A stretch of DNA of 64,000 nt from Saccharina japonica (taxonomy: Eukaryota > Sar > Phaeophyceae > Laminariales > Laminariaceae): positions 70,079 to 134,078 of the forward strand of contig MEHQ01003971.1 of NCBI GenBank assembly GCA_008828725.1. The letters run 5' to 3'. Shown one piece after another: positions 12,668 through 23,984 of the stretch. A model generated the notes under the pieces. The model had not been told where the DNA came from and made no database searches. It worked only from the letters and a program-made list of their open reading frames with translations. The first letter of the stretch is position 1. Each line of letters opens with the position of its first letter. The position numbers and the translations under genes are program-made.

Positions 12668-12800
12668 CCGTTCAGAGGTGTGGGAGTGGGTTTTGAGGAG
12701 CCGCATCTTCGACTCATGTTTTAGTTCGTGGAATCGGGGTTTCCACGAATTTCTCATATTTCTGCATATACGGCTCATCAGGGTGGGCTAGTGTTATGGT
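12668..12800 (-). repeat. repeat X, copy 1
   Basis: About 130 bp shared with 17643-17770 (landmarks TTTTGAGGAGCCGCATCTTC, CATATTTCTGCATATACGGC). The minus strand has a short open piece HPDEPYMQKY in both copies. In the second copy it lies between the two exon-like segments. Confidence 0.6.
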
Positions 12801-13229
12801 ACTGCTGACATGATGTGGAAACGTTTGGTAAATACCTGGTATCAGGTATAAGAATCGTATTGGTAGTACTTGGAAGGCGGTATCTTAGGTGGGAACCAGG
12901 GATGGTTCCCGATGGCTTTTAGCCATCTCACCTGCCTTCTCAGTCGTTCATCACGCGAAAACGGAATAAACCTGCTCTTCTTCTATCTCTACGCAAACAA
13001 CACACGTGAGTACCAACGAGTACCCGTTCCATAGGCTGACCTGGCTAGGGATACCCTGTCCTTCTATACCTAGCATCCTTACACTACCATTAACAAACGG
13101 CCACGTTCCGATGATGATAGTTCGTCTCGCTGCCGAGGTATTTTCCTCACATCTACTACTTACTACTACTGCTGTGTTGTGCAGCATAAATCCGTGCTAG
13201 AGGTACAATGATAGTTGCTACGTAAATAA

Positions 13230-13535
13230 AATAACTTGCTTTTCGGGTGGACTGCCCAGGCCAACATGTCCAACATTAATCAGAGTGGGCCGACATTACT
13301 CATCTACACATTACTCATCACCAAGAAATATTCCAACAAAAAACGGATATGACTCGTACTGTACGCAGTAGATACGTATACACTTCATACGACTACGTAT
13401 AGGAAAGTCTGGATACCTCGTGATACCTACCTGTAGAAATGATACCAGTTGCGAAGTGAAATCACCTGCTTTTTGGGTGGACAGCCCAGGCCGACATGTC
13501 CGACATTCATCAGAGTGGACCACACTACTCTACTT
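13230..13535 (+). repeat. pair of 65-bp direct repeats
   Basis: The GGGTGGACTGCCCAGGCC region (13230-13300) recurs at 13467-13535 (GGGTGGACAGCCCAGGCC), continuing through CATGTCCRACATTMATCAGA. Confidence 0.7.
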
Positions 13536-13689
13536 CGAGCTGGTGCCTTGTAGCACTGCTGCTGGATGTATACGGCGCACGAACTGAGAGCGAACAGTGG
13601 CCTGCGGTGCCGTCTATTCCAAGCCTTAATTACTGAGTGTTGCGGAGTGCCCCTTGTACATCGTTCGAGCAGCATGCTTGTCCAGCGTC

Positions 13690-13955
13690 GGCTCGTTTTC
13701 ATAGTTGTAGTCGCAGCAGCACCGGAGGCAGAGAGAGAGGCGAATACACAAAAGCAAAAGAAAAAAATGGCAAACTGCTCGTACCCGTATACGTACACAT
13801 GTACACATCCATGTTTTGGCTTCCCTGTATAGCTGCTCCTGCTGCTGCTGCTGCTGCGCCGCAGCCGCCCGCACCGCCACCAGCACCAGCAGCGGGACGT
13901 GGGTCATTATACTCGTACAGCAGCAGCAGCGTGATTTTTTACAGCAGCAGCAGCT
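13690..13955 (+). repeat. CTG/CAG-rich dispersed repeat T, copy 1
   Basis: Shares AAACTGCT, CGTATACGTACACATGTACA, CATGTTTTGGC and the GCTGCTCCTGCTGCTGCTG tract with 59815-60440. The open frames over it are by-products of the triplets. Confidence 0.65.
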
Positions 13956-14481
13956 GTGCAATTGGCGGACGAGAATGAATACTGAATACTGCTGTACGTA
14001 CCGAGCGACTATGATACTATGATACAGCATACTACGTATTGCAGCCACCACGGCCACGATAAAACAAACGCTACCCGCCCGGTCCGGCGGCGTCATGGGT
14101 ACTACTGTAGTAGGACCACGATAATAGTGATGGTATTCAGGAGTCGCGGGGCCGGTACCTTCCGCACTCGTTATCGGCGTAGGGTGGTCTCTATGATACG
14201 AAGTACTATGATACAGCATACAAAAAATATGAGATTGATATGGTCCTTGCAGTACAGTTTCTCCAACCTGTTTTCGACTAATAACTTTAGAATTACGACG
14301 AGTTGCAAGAACAGCTGAACACAGTCGTACTCACCAGGGCTGAGCGAACAAATATTTTCCAGCGGTTTTGTTTTTCGGCCACACTAAAATCAAGTAAGTT
14401 GCATGTTGTCGAGGGCATGATCATAGCCAAATCACCTACGAGCTGGTTCCAGCAAGAGCAGGAGCATGTCGTCTTCAGACT

Positions 14482-14768
14482 TTCGCACCAATAATGAAAA
14501 CGAGTTGGAAAACGAAATTTGGCAGGGTTATTCTTCATGACCATACGAAAAAACGACATGATGGCCATTTTAGAAAAAAATGTTTTTTTGGTGAATGAGG
14601 TACATTTTAATGTTTTTTTTTTTTTTTTTTTTCCGGCAATTTTGACCCAACATTACAGACGAACCAAAACGGAAACAAAAAAGGCAATCTTGTCGTTTTT
14701 TCGTATGGTCATGAAGAACACCCCTGCCAAATTTCGTTTTCCAACTCGTTTTCATTTATGGTGCAAAA
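14482..14768. repeat. foldback repeat with poly-T loop
   Basis: Arms 14482-14563 and 14681-14768 are inverse copies with few mismatches (shared AAAACGAGTTGGAAAACGAA and CTTCATGACCATACGAAAAA). The loop includes a T run of about 19 (14615-14633). No terminal duplication recognised. Confidence 0.7.
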
Positions 14769-15377
14769 GTGATTTCCGCGAAGTGTATTTTTTCCCCTAA
14801 GGTTTCAAATTTGCTCAATACATTTTCCAAGTAATTTGGCGGGTGGTTCTTACCACAGCCTGATAGGCTCGCAGGCAGCAAAAACGTGTCATGGACGTCT
14901 TCCCCTTGTTGATGCGATCCTGGCAAGACTTCTAAAGTCGAATTAGTCGGCGTATTGACCGATATATGGCCTGAATAGTAATGTGTTGATTTTACTATAG
15001 GATTACAGTAGGAAATCTATCCCCTATGGAGTAACGCCTCCCTAAGGAATACCAATTTGACCATATCTCGCGAACTACAACTCGTACGCCAAAAATCTCT
15101 TCACCGATGTGTTCCCCTTGACGATGCCGTCATGTCGATATCTGTAGTGTTCGAAAAAGCATTGTAGTCCGTTTTTTATTTCCCGAAGAAGCTATCTTAT
15201 GTTTCTCTCAGGAACCAGCTCGTATTTTGAACAAAATCGTGAATATTTAGCGACACACCGCTCCGATAAAAAAAACGAAAAAGAGTCCCCTGCAGATCGG
15301 TGAATGGAATCGTTTGGCAACCACTATTTCTATTTCTGTTGGGTAGAAAAATAATCCCATTGTGCGGGGGGCCATAG

Positions 15378-15712
15378 CCGGTCGCCACGGTGGTCTAACT
15401 GGTAGCCACGAAATCTGTAGGCCCGGATGTCGAGGGTTCGATTCTCCCCGTGGAGGTTTTTATTCTCAAATGACACCGACTGTCGAGAGCGCATATTAAT
15501 TATAGCGTGGGAAAGCAAAATTCGACGAGAGTTGACGAGGGAAGAAAGCGCTGAAATCTTCTCGCGATAAAAAAGCAAGGCAAGAACCGTAGTGGGGGAG
15601 GAGGGAGAGGAGCCTACTTTGTGACCCCGGATCTGAGTTACGACTATTATAGGGAAGGAGAAAGACGGAAGTACGAAGATAATAAATGGGATGGACAAAA
15701 AAAAAAAAACAA
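15378..15712 (+). mobile_element. tRNA-derived SINE, near full length
   Basis: The tRNA-like head has box A TGGTCTAACTGG (15391-15402) and box B GGTTCGATTCT (15435-15445), the Pol III promoter elements. The body contains AATTCGACGAGAGTTGACGA, CTTCTCGCGATAAAA, CAAGAACCGTAGTGG and GTGACCCCGGATCTGAGTTA; the tail is GGGATGGACAAAA plus an A run. One of about fifteen copies or fragments in the window. Confidence 0.85.
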
Positions 15713-16683
15713 AAAAAAAAAAATGAATTTTCCATGATGTCTTGGGTCCAGTTTTTTGCCCGTTTCTTCTCCATTTGTTTATGTTATATTTAATTGGAAG
15801 AAAAGTCCCCTGGGGAATCTCAAGGGCTGTTGAAATCCGTTGTCTAAATGATACTGCGAAACGTACACCGTTCACCCCCATTGGAATATCAATTTTTTTT
15901 TCCCTGTTTTTTAGACATAAAAGATGCAAAACAACTACCTTTTTGTTTTCTTTCCCAGAAACACCTGCGCGGAAGTGCAACCATTTCAGAGGTGTTTTCG
16001 AAAATTCTATCGCGTATCGATACCAGGAGAACCATGTTCCTTAAGTGCTGGGGAAAAGGTAGAAAAACAAATCTGCACGGACTATACCTATCTACGATTA
16101 TTACGAGTAGTGCTGTACGCACCGAGCGACTATGATACTAAGTATGATTATAATCAAGATTCGGAAATAATATAATAATGTTCGAATAATCAAGGTTTGG
16201 TGATGATTATTCATACTCATCAAGCGTGAAAACGAACACAACCAACACATGTTGCTTTAACTAGTCTTGGAAAAGGGGAATTTGGTCTTTAGTCGAGTGA
16301 ATAACGCTTTCTTGCGATTTCCTATTTCACGCCGAGCGCGATTCCTCGCCGAGCTTACCGAGCAGACCCTCGAAACTACCCCCAGGGATTGGAGGGTTAC
16401 ATGCGCGAAGGCACCGCCGCGAGAGCGCGGTCGGGCTTATTCGAGGCCGGATGTTCGCCGGCGGCGAAAAGTGGTAAAAAAAGCGGCGACAGATAACGGC
16501 GCTCAGATAATGACGGTCAAACAACTGTGGTCAAGAAAAGATAGAGCTATTTGAGAGCCGAAACAAAAACTAAACCTCAAAGGGATTATGAATAGGAGTT
16601 CCCCAGACCTAATATTCCAAGGTTGATAGTTACCCCGGCATTACCCTACAAAGAACGTTTAGTTCTGACTTGATTTATACCCG
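15713..16683. other. no supported gene
   Basis: Contains a 95-codon basic open frame at 16267-16554 with no recognisable motif; otherwise AT-rich. Confidence 0.35.
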
Positions 16684-16790
16684 TGCCATGGAACTTCTGT
16701 AAGTTCTGATATCTATATACCCGTACCAGGAACTTCTGTAAGTTCGGTACACAATAATACCTGGGGTACGAGTACCACAAGATTTTAGGC
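16684..16790 (-). repeat. two inverted palindromic minisatellite modules
   Basis: GGAACTTCTGTAAGTTC occurs twice (about 16689 and 16731), the reverse orientation of the 28.7-kb module, with ACCCGTACC spacers. Confidence 0.6.
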
Positions 16791-16794
16791 AAGA

Positions 16795-17156
16795 ACGGGG
16801 GGAATGAAGAGCGTGACAGACGCCTTCAAGTGGTCAAACTCTTAACTGCATTATGCTACTGCGTTGGCGGTTCTTCTCGTTTTGCTGAGTTCCTGCAGTT
16901 GTCATTGATTGGATCGTTGTGTATTTTAAGTGATTTGTGTCAGCACAAAAAAAAATTTGTTGGTTCATGGGCAGATATATGGTAGGTTGGTGGGTGTGCG
17001 CTGCGGGTAGTGGGTGAGAGAGTAACTGGGCGGGTCGGTTGATCCCTGGGCCGGTTGTCCCAACACCACCCATCAGCATTTATCGTCAAGCGATGCGCGT
17101 TACCGCAAAAACCTTGTACAGGAGTGAATCGGTGGAGTGTCGGTGTTCGTGGTCAT
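16795..17156 (+). repeat. family R, right-end fragment
   Basis: Begins at GGGAATGAAGAGCGTGACAG and runs through CAGTTGTCATTGATTGGATC and CCGGTTGTCCCAACACCACC to GGTGTTCGTGGTCATT, then joins a minus-strand SINE end exactly as the other copies do. Confidence 0.75.
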
Positions 17157-17164
17157 TGTATTTT

Positions 17165-17288
17165 TTTCCCCCCCATGTTATGTATTATACATATTTGCCG
17201 TTCCTTTCTCGCTCCTTCCTATAATAGTCGTAACTCAGATCCGGGGTCACAAAGTAGGCTCTTACCCCCCCCCCCCACCACGGTTCTT
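17165..17288 (-). mobile_element. SINE fragment (3' end)
   Basis: Contains the complement of the block GTGACCCCGGATCTGAGTTA followed by a C14-type run and the ACCACGGTTCTT string. Joined to a family R end at 17156. Confidence 0.7.
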
Positions 17289-17291
17289 CGT

Positions 17292-17560
17292 AATGGTGTG
17301 GGCTAGGAAGGCCGGTAATTACCTCTGCATAGGTAATTGGTCCGTTTTCGTATAACTTGGATGGCATTCGTATTCGGTATTCGGGGTATTTATAATATCT
17401 GTGGGCCATACTTGAAGCCCACCGAGACAGATGTCATCTGGCTCGGGGATTAATATAAGCTGCTTCTCTTCTACGCTTGATTCTACGGAAAGTGAGTAAC
17501 ACCAAGGATGCTTAATAGACAAACCTGCAAGGGGATACTCTGTGTCTCATCCAGTATTAT
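17292..17560 (-). repeat. exon-like duplicated segment, copy 1
   Basis: On the minus strand this is an open stretch of about 74 codons between a possible acceptor (GACACAG) and a possible donor (CAGAG|GTAATT). It reads ...YPLAGLSIKHPWCYSLSV... and ...LPMQR before a TAA. The peptide is identical to that of the 17.8-kb copy, although four bases differ. Not recognised; it has no in-frame ATG start, so an internal exon or a fragment of a mobile element is likely. Confidence 0.5.
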
Positions 17561-17642
17561 CACACGTGGCGTCGTCGGCAGGCGGTTACGTTCGATTACC
17601 TTTCTTTGCGTTTTTTTCAGGCTTCTTAGCCTAGCAACGTAG

Positions 17643-17770
17643 AGGTGTGGGAGGGGTTTTGAGGAGCCGCATCTTCGACTCATGTTCTAATTCGGGGAAC
17701 TGGAATTTCCCCGTTTTTCCCATATTTCTGCATATACGGCTCATCAGGGTGGGCTAGTGTAATGGTATGG
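17643..17770 (-). repeat. repeat X, copy 2
   Basis: See the 12668 copy; here it separates the duplicated exon-like segments, so X plus the segment may be one larger unit duplicated in tandem. Confidence 0.6.
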
Positions 17771-18027
17771 GCTAGGAAGGCCGGTAATTACCTCTGCATA
17801 GGTAATTGGTCCGTCTTCGTATAACTTGGATGGCATTCGTATTCGGTATTCGGGGTATTTATAATATCTGTGGGCCATACTTGAAGCCCACCGAGACAGA
17901 TGTCATCTGGCTCTGGGATTAATATAAGCTGCTTCTCTTCTACGCTTGACTCTACTGAAAGTGAGTAACACCAAGGATGCTTAATAGACAAACCTGCAAG
18001 GGGATACTCTGTGTCTCATCCAGTATT
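17766..18027 (-). repeat. exon-like duplicated segment, copy 2
   Basis: The second copy of the 17.3-kb segment. It differs inside the open frame by four substitutions, all at third codon positions and all synonymous (AAA/AAG, CCC/CCA, GAA/GAG, TCC/TCA). Cut at its far end by the foldback element at 18028. Confidence 0.5.
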
Positions 18028-18530
18028 ACCTATTTTGGCTTCAACTGTGGCAAAAAATGGCTCGAACGACCACTTTTTGGGAACTGAAATATAGACAGAC
18101 GGCCACACCAGATGGCGGGGCTGTCAACCAGCCGACCGTACCTGTCTTCCTCATATATATATTCGCCCACGTTTGCTATGGAATGTTGTTCCGGACCGCA
18201 CCAACGGCTGTGTAACTCAAACCCCCTTAACCGTATGGTATTACTCTGTACACGTATATATACCATAGTTGCTCCTACTATATACTGCACTACAGTGTGG
18301 GTATTGTACTTTCAGCATAATGGCATGGAAACACTTGTCATTGCTGTTTCTCCGCATCGCGATCACACCCATAAAATGCATGTGCGCCAAACAACTATTA
18401 TCACCTCTGGTTGGCAGGTACGGCCGGCTGGTTGACAGCCCCGGCATCTGGTGTGACCGTCTGTCTATATTTCAGTTGCGGAAAAGTGATCGTTCCAGCC
18501 ATTTATAGGTACAGTTGAAGCCGAAAATAG
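18028..18530. repeat. foldback element with about 110-bp arms
   Basis: The left arm (from CCTATTTTGGCTTCAACTG) matches the inverse of the right arm, ending near 18525. Shared blocks include CTGAAATATAGACAGACGG and GGCTGTCAACCAGCCG. It interrupts the second copy of the 17.3/17.8-kb duplication at CCAGTATTA. The centre has no gene. Confidence 0.7.
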
Positions 18531-18554
18531 GTGATACGTAACATGAGTAGCCGT

Positions 18555-18700
18555 TAGTAGGTGTACCTACGCACTTTGAGCCATTTGTAGGTACAATGGA
18601 GCGCAGGCCTAATATCAGGCGGGCCAGGAAGCCGTTTCCGGTGTACATTACGCAGTGTACCTAAAAATGGCTCAAAGCGCGCAGGTATACCTGCTTTTGG
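18555..18700. repeat. small inverted repeat next to foldback
   Basis: CTTTGAGCCATTTGTAGGTAC at about 18580 recurs inverted near 18660-18690 (TGTACCTAAAAATGGCTCAA). It shares the AAATGGCTC motif with the preceding foldback, so may be a related fragment. Confidence 0.5.
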
Positions 18701-18723
18701 CTAATGCCTAAAACAAAATGCTG

Positions 18724-18784
18724 GCGAGAACCGTACGAGTACCTTTATTGTAAGGGCGAAGATACCAAATGGGATGGACAAAAA
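18724..18784 (+). mobile_element. SINE tail remnant
   Basis: GAGAACCGTACGAG... followed by GAAGATACCAAATGGGATGG, the family 3' tail, directly abutting repeat A1 of the Ngaro-like element. Confidence 0.55.
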
Positions 18785-18997
18785 TGTAACTTCCCGAAGG
18801 GATGTGTAGTTTGTGGAGGCGTGTCGGAATTCGAAAAAACGGGGATACGAGGAGACGTGAGGTCAGCAAATGGTTAGAGCGTTTGACGCTCGAGACCTGC
18901 TGCCCTGGTCTTAGTCGGTCTGTGTACGTAGCACCGGCGAGAGAGCTCGTAGCTCAGGGGACGACATTGTGCCCATTACAATTGATCGACTTTCCCA
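18781..18997 (+). repeat. split direct repeat A1
   Basis: 217 bp, nearly identical to 25311-25527 (a handful of substitutions, e.g. GGGGATACG versus GGGGATGCG). It ends exactly at the Gag ATG (18997). Its left edge abuts a SINE 3' tail ending GGGATGGACA. Confidence 0.9.
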
Positions 18998-20599
18998 TGG
19001 CGGACGGCAGCGCCGGAGGGGAAGGCGAGCACGCCAATATACAGCAAGTTGATGTCGTCGACGTCGGAGGCGGGGGAGGTGGTCCCGAGCTACCTCCTCC
19101 CGACGGCATCCTCCCGGCAGCAGGCAACGATCAAGGCGGAGGGGTGGGCAACGTCGCGGCCGCCCCAATCGTACCTGCCGTGATGGACCTGCTTCAGCAG
19201 ATTCTTTCGACCCAACAGGCGTTAGTGCAACGTGTGGCATCCGTCGAGCAAAGTCAGGCTCAGCCGATGCAGCAGCAGCAGCAGCAGGAGCAGCAGCAGC
19301 ATCAACAGCAGCAGCAACAGCAGCAGCAGCAGCAGCAGGAGCAGCAGCAGCCGTACCAGCAGCACCAGCAGCACCAGGCGGCCGCCCAGCCCCCGGGAGG
19401 TGCACTCTTGGGTGGTTTGGTGGCCCCCTGGGCGGGCGGGGCGATGGGAGGGCAGCCGCCCCCTGCCCCCCAAGACGCTCTTTAGCAGGCCGCAGTTACC
19501 ACCGGAATAAAAGCCAACGCCAAGATGGCCGCGGACCTCTGGCGGGCAAAACGAGGTGCAAAGTTCTTCGTCGCCCGCGGAGGATTCAACATGGCCGAAG
19601 AGATCAATCGCAGCCTCCTTCTCCAGGTGCTGGACAAGGTGGCCCACGTCTCCGACAAGGTCATCACGCAACTCCAGGCTTTGGCTGAATTCGCGGTCGA
19701 AGAATTTGTTCCTCCCGTGCCAGCAGGCGAGTCCCCGTCGGCCATGCCAGTTGACATCCATTTCGCTACGTTCGTCGCCGCGTTTATGGAAATACTGGAA
19801 TACGGTATGGAGGGCGCTCAGGCCGTATGCAAGAGCAGGGTAAGCAACCTGCGGAGAGAGCTGGAAGCAGTGCAAAAATCGGTCGAACTCTACCTAAGGC
19901 GCCACTTCAACAGCCTTTCCCCGTACCCGACCAAGGTTCGCGAGTTGCTCCTCAAAGCAATGAACGGTGGCCTAAAGGAAAGCATGTCCTCGCTTGCGTC
20001 ACAGGGGGGCGATCTCTTCCGCAAACACCCGTACGCCGCGCCCCCCCCCCGGTACGGGTGTACCCATGACCACGCCGAGTTTCACGCGGCTGAGGGAGCT
20101 GGTAGACGACGGCACCGCAACCAGCCTTGTGGAACGTAAGGAGTTTTGGAGCCGACCCTCTGACAAGGCAGCTGGCTCCGTCGGGGAAAAGAGGAAGCGA
20201 GCCCCAGGCGCGGGGGGGCAGCGTTCCGCTCCAGCGCACGGGCGAGCGAGCGGCGGGGGGTTCAAGACTCTAGCGCAGGAGCGTTCCACACCGCCGGGCG
20301 TGTGTGATGTCGCGTGGCGCGGGGCCCCGTGCCCGCGGGGAAACTGTTCGTTCGCCCACCACGCCCCCATGCAGCACCAGCAGCTGCAGCCGCAGGAGCC
20401 GCTGTTGCTGCCCCCCCCGCCGCCGCCGCAACAGATACAGCTGCAACAGGTTGCCGCAGCAGCAGGGGGGGGGGGTGCAGGAGGAGGCGGCGGCGGGCAT
20501 CGGCTCCCGAGCGCCCGTTACAGTCGGAACTTCGTGGGCGGCGGCCGGGGCGGTGCCGCAGCCGGGGGCGGAGCTGGACGAGGCGCTGGCAGCAACTGA
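18997..20599 (+). pseudogene. Gag-like ORF of the Ngaro-like element, broken
   Basis: The start at ATG 18997, immediately after repeat A1, gives a protein beginning MADGSAGGEGEHAN. A glycine-rich stretch is followed by a long glutamine tract encoded by CAG repeats (about 19266-19355) and a proline/glycine region. An in-frame TAG at 19483-19485 interrupts it, but the same frame stays coding-like afterwards (MAADLWRAKRGAKFFVARGG onward, with amphipathic helices such as LRRELEAVQKSVELYLRRHF). A run of ten C at 20041-20050 marks a shift to another frame. That frame carries a CCCH-type zinc knuckle, C-x8-C-x4-C-x3-H (CDVAWRGAPCPRGNCSFAH), then proline-, alanine- and glycine-rich low complexity. 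Role inferred from position: RNA-binding structural protein. The stop and shift could be real decay or homopolymer error. Confidence 0.65.
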
Positions 20600-20839
20600 C
20601 AATACGGGCCCTGACGTCCGGCAGGGCCGACCGAAGGGGGGGTAGGGGCGGGAGAAGAATGGATAGTCTTCGGAAACGCCAGGAGGTCTGTGGGGATTCT
20701 CCATACACCCACTCCCGGGTCGGTGTCGCCGGCCCTGTTTCATGGTGAGAGTCAGGTTCTGAGGAACGAACGCAGAGAGTAAAACAGCAGAACGTTTGAA
20801 GCAGAGTGTGAGCAGGGGGCTTGCTGTGTTCCCCACTTC

Positions 20840-23744
20840 TTGTCGAATCGGGTTGGAGATGCCACCGAGCGTACCGAAGACTCACACCATAGCGCAAATC
20901 AGATGGGCCGTCCACCCGTTCAGTACAACAGAACCCCCACAGCAGTACAGCAAGACACCACGTCTCAGAACTCAGATTGTCAGCACAGTACCACGTACCA
21001 GTACCCAGCAGTGACAGATCAGAAGAAGGGAGTACTTGATAAAAGGGACGAGGGGAAGAGTTCGAGCAACTCGACCTATAAGCCTGAACATCCCCACTTG
21101 CCGTCGAATCGGGTTGGAGATGCCACCGAGGTCGCGGAAGGTTCGGCACAGCGGGTTTGGTGTGATCAGGGGGCTTGCTGTGTTCCCCACTTCTTGTCGA
21201 ATCGGGTTGGAGATGCCACCGAGGGTACGGAAGACTTCGGGTCGAGTCGGGTTGGAGATGCCACCGAGGGTACCGAAGACTCACCCCATAGCGCAAACCA
21301 GAAGGGCCGTTCACCCATTCAGTACAACCGAATCCCCACCGCAGTACAGAAGATGCCGTCGCCCCCCCCCCACCAGCAGGGGGAGGGGCCAACCCAACCG
21401 ATACGGTGGGAGCACAGGCACAGTGCAAGCCAGACAGAGGGGCACACACGGGACGGGATAGTGGAGCCGTCTGAGCATAAGCCTATTACTAGCACGTTTG
21501 TTCCGGTCGATCCGCGGGAGAGTAGCGAGTCAGCACGATTACGGCTTCCTTATGGTGTGTCGCTCACTCGAAACAGAACAGAACCCATCGTACAACAATG
21601 GCACGCAGAAACACGAAAACTTGGAAAACACGACCTTGATGCACAAGAGAGAGAAGATTTGCTATACAAGCTGGCTCACATTTGCACAACCATGATGCGA
21701 GATAACGGAGTAGTAGTGAGAGACGTCGCACGAGCCGTCGGAGGATCCCTGGTAGCACCGCCTATATATCCCACACACATTCGGCGATACTTCAGAGACT
21801 TGAAAGGCTTCGGAGCAGTCGACGAGTTAGTCTCGATAGTCACGGGTGGCGTACCAGTGTGCGCGGCCGTGACGGGCGTTGATCTTGAGCGTGCGTTACA
21901 GTACGGAAATCACCGAAGCGTCACCGAGCACTTGCCAGCAGTCTTGGAAAAAATCGGGGAAGGCGTTAGACACCAAAAATGTTTAGTGATACAAAAGTCA
22001 GCCGCCCACGAAATTCCGAATCTTAGGGTTGCCCCGTTGGTGGCGGTCGTGACACACAAGGTCCGGATAATCAACGAGCTTTCGTTCGACGAGCGGAGCA
22101 GAGAGAAGAAGGGAGGATTAAACGGAGACACTGATCCGGATACCGTCCCCTCATGTCTGTGCGCTCTGGCGCTACCGAAGTTTCTAGCTGAACTCGTGTC
22201 ACTCAGAAAAAAGTTCCAGGTAAAGAGAATACTGATGAGCAAAGCCGACGTTTCCGACGCTTTCCGCAACGTCCGGGTAGACCCGGACCAAGCTCACATT
22301 GTTTGCTACACAGTAGGAGAGTTGGTAGTGATTGACTTTCGCTTAACGTTCGGGTGGTCTGGGTCGCCGGGGTTCTGGGGCGTCATGTCGGCGGCGGCCG
22401 GGCACGCCCACTGCAACACCACGACCCATTCTACTCAGCTCCTAGACGGAGGAAAATAACTGACGGCCCACGTGAATGAAGGTGGTGGATCGGTGGGAAG
22501 AGGGACAACCCACACCGATCCCACCGGACGCAAAAATCAGAGCTCACACCGGGGGAGAAATATCCGACCCATTTTTCGCGACAGTGTACGTAGACGATTA
22601 CTTGCTGATCAAGGTGCAACACTCGCGCGACGACACGACCGCGCTGATCGCGTCGGCCTCGCTAGCCTCGGATCACGTGCGGTTGTTCGGTCAGGGGGAG
22701 GAGGGGGCCACACCGATCTTAGCACCCACGAAGAGCACTGATTGGGACACCACGATCGACGCCTTAGGATTCGCGATCAGCTCGCACACCATGAGAATCT
22801 CGTTTCCAAAGGAAATGGCCGACGCTTTGAAGGCGTTGCTCCACGAGCAGTGGCCCCCGAACCGTAGGCACGCGAAGGTTAGGGAAGTCCTCAGTATGAC
22901 TGGGAAGTTGTGGAACCTCACGTACGTAGTACGGGCGGGCAGATACTTCGTGTGGAGACTGCTGCGCCTGACGGGGTTGCACGACTCGTCAGGTAGCAAA
23001 AACCAGAACCGAACGGTCGAACTCGGGAGAGAGTCTCACGCTGACCTCCTCTTCTGGAAGTGGGCGATATATAACTTGTTGCTTTCGGACGGAGAGTCGC
23101 TTAGCGCCCCCTGCTACACGGCATGACAACGACCCGCCAAGAGACACTACTTATCAGATACAAGCCTGGACGCTGTGGGCGGTGACTGCGTTGAGAATAA
23201 GGTGTTTTGGCGGTACGATTTGCTGCGAGAACTGACCACAGAACTCAAGGGAAAAGCCGCCCTCTGTGAAACCTGTACCATCACGATCAACCTTTTAGAG
23301 TTACTGGGGATGGTCGTGACGGCGTGGGTCATGCTCGAACTCGTAGGAGACAGGCCCGATGCCGAAGGGGATCCCATACTCATGCGTGGTGATAACATGG
23401 CCGCGGTGTCGTGGATCGGCCGATGCGGGGGGGCGAGCGACAAAAGAGCGTGCTTACTCATGAGAATTCTCGGACGTCTCGAACTCACAGGGGGGTGGAG
23501 CCCCACGGCAAAACATATCCCTGGCGTGCAGAACACCCTAGCGGATGGTATCTCATGCTGGCCCCGTCAAGTGTTGGCAGACAAGGTCAGAGAGCTGACA
23601 GACTCCCACGAATGGTCAGAACAAAACATCGGTTTGCGGGGATCGAGGATTTTCGATATGATACTCCAGGCTAAGAATATCCAAACCAAGCATGACGATA
23701 TTTTGTGGAATCTCATGATGAATGAACGATGTGCAACTGATTGA
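20840..23744 (+). pseudogene. reverse transcriptase-RNase H ORF of the Ngaro-like element, broken
   Basis: The N-terminal third is low complexity and holds four copies of a NRVGDATE-type peptide (S[NS]RVGDATE). The RT follows: KADVSDAFRNVRVDP (motif A Asp), FGWSGSPGFWGVM (motif B region) and YVDDYLL (motif C, 22587-22607). RNase H follows with SDTSLDAVGG, the Glu in LLELLGMVVTAW, MRGDNMAAVSW and NTLADGIS, the layout known for DIRS-order elements. Lesions: TAA at 22457-22459, a frame change just after it (about 22460-22490), and TGA at 23124-23126 right before the RNase H Asp motif. Coding similarity continues across each lesion in the expected order, so this was one polyprotein. Enzyme role: copying element RNA and degrading the template in the host cell. 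Confidence 0.8.
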
Positions 23745-23984
23745 CCCACGCGCCTGCTATGCACGTCCCTTGTAACATAGCACGAGATGTGGCCCGCATA
23801 CCGCATGTCTGTTTTGCCGCCCAATATAGTGCATAAAGTAGGCATGGTCGTCGCTCGGTAAGATGTCCGGGTCGTGTTGTCCAAGTAATGTCACTCGACC
23901 AACGTAAGGCATGCACGCGGTATTCTCACGGACCCTGCAGGAACAGGGGAAAACAAGGGAGGAACGAGAGATGAAATTGCCCGC

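Noticed and set aside
13626..14219. 197-codon minus-strand frame rich in Cys and Gln
   Set aside because: Produced by CAG/CTG triplet repeats of dispersed repeat T.
20262..21449. 395-codon antisense frame
   Set aside because: Shadow of the Gag/RT linker; its repeated peptides mirror the sense-strand NRVGDATE repeats.
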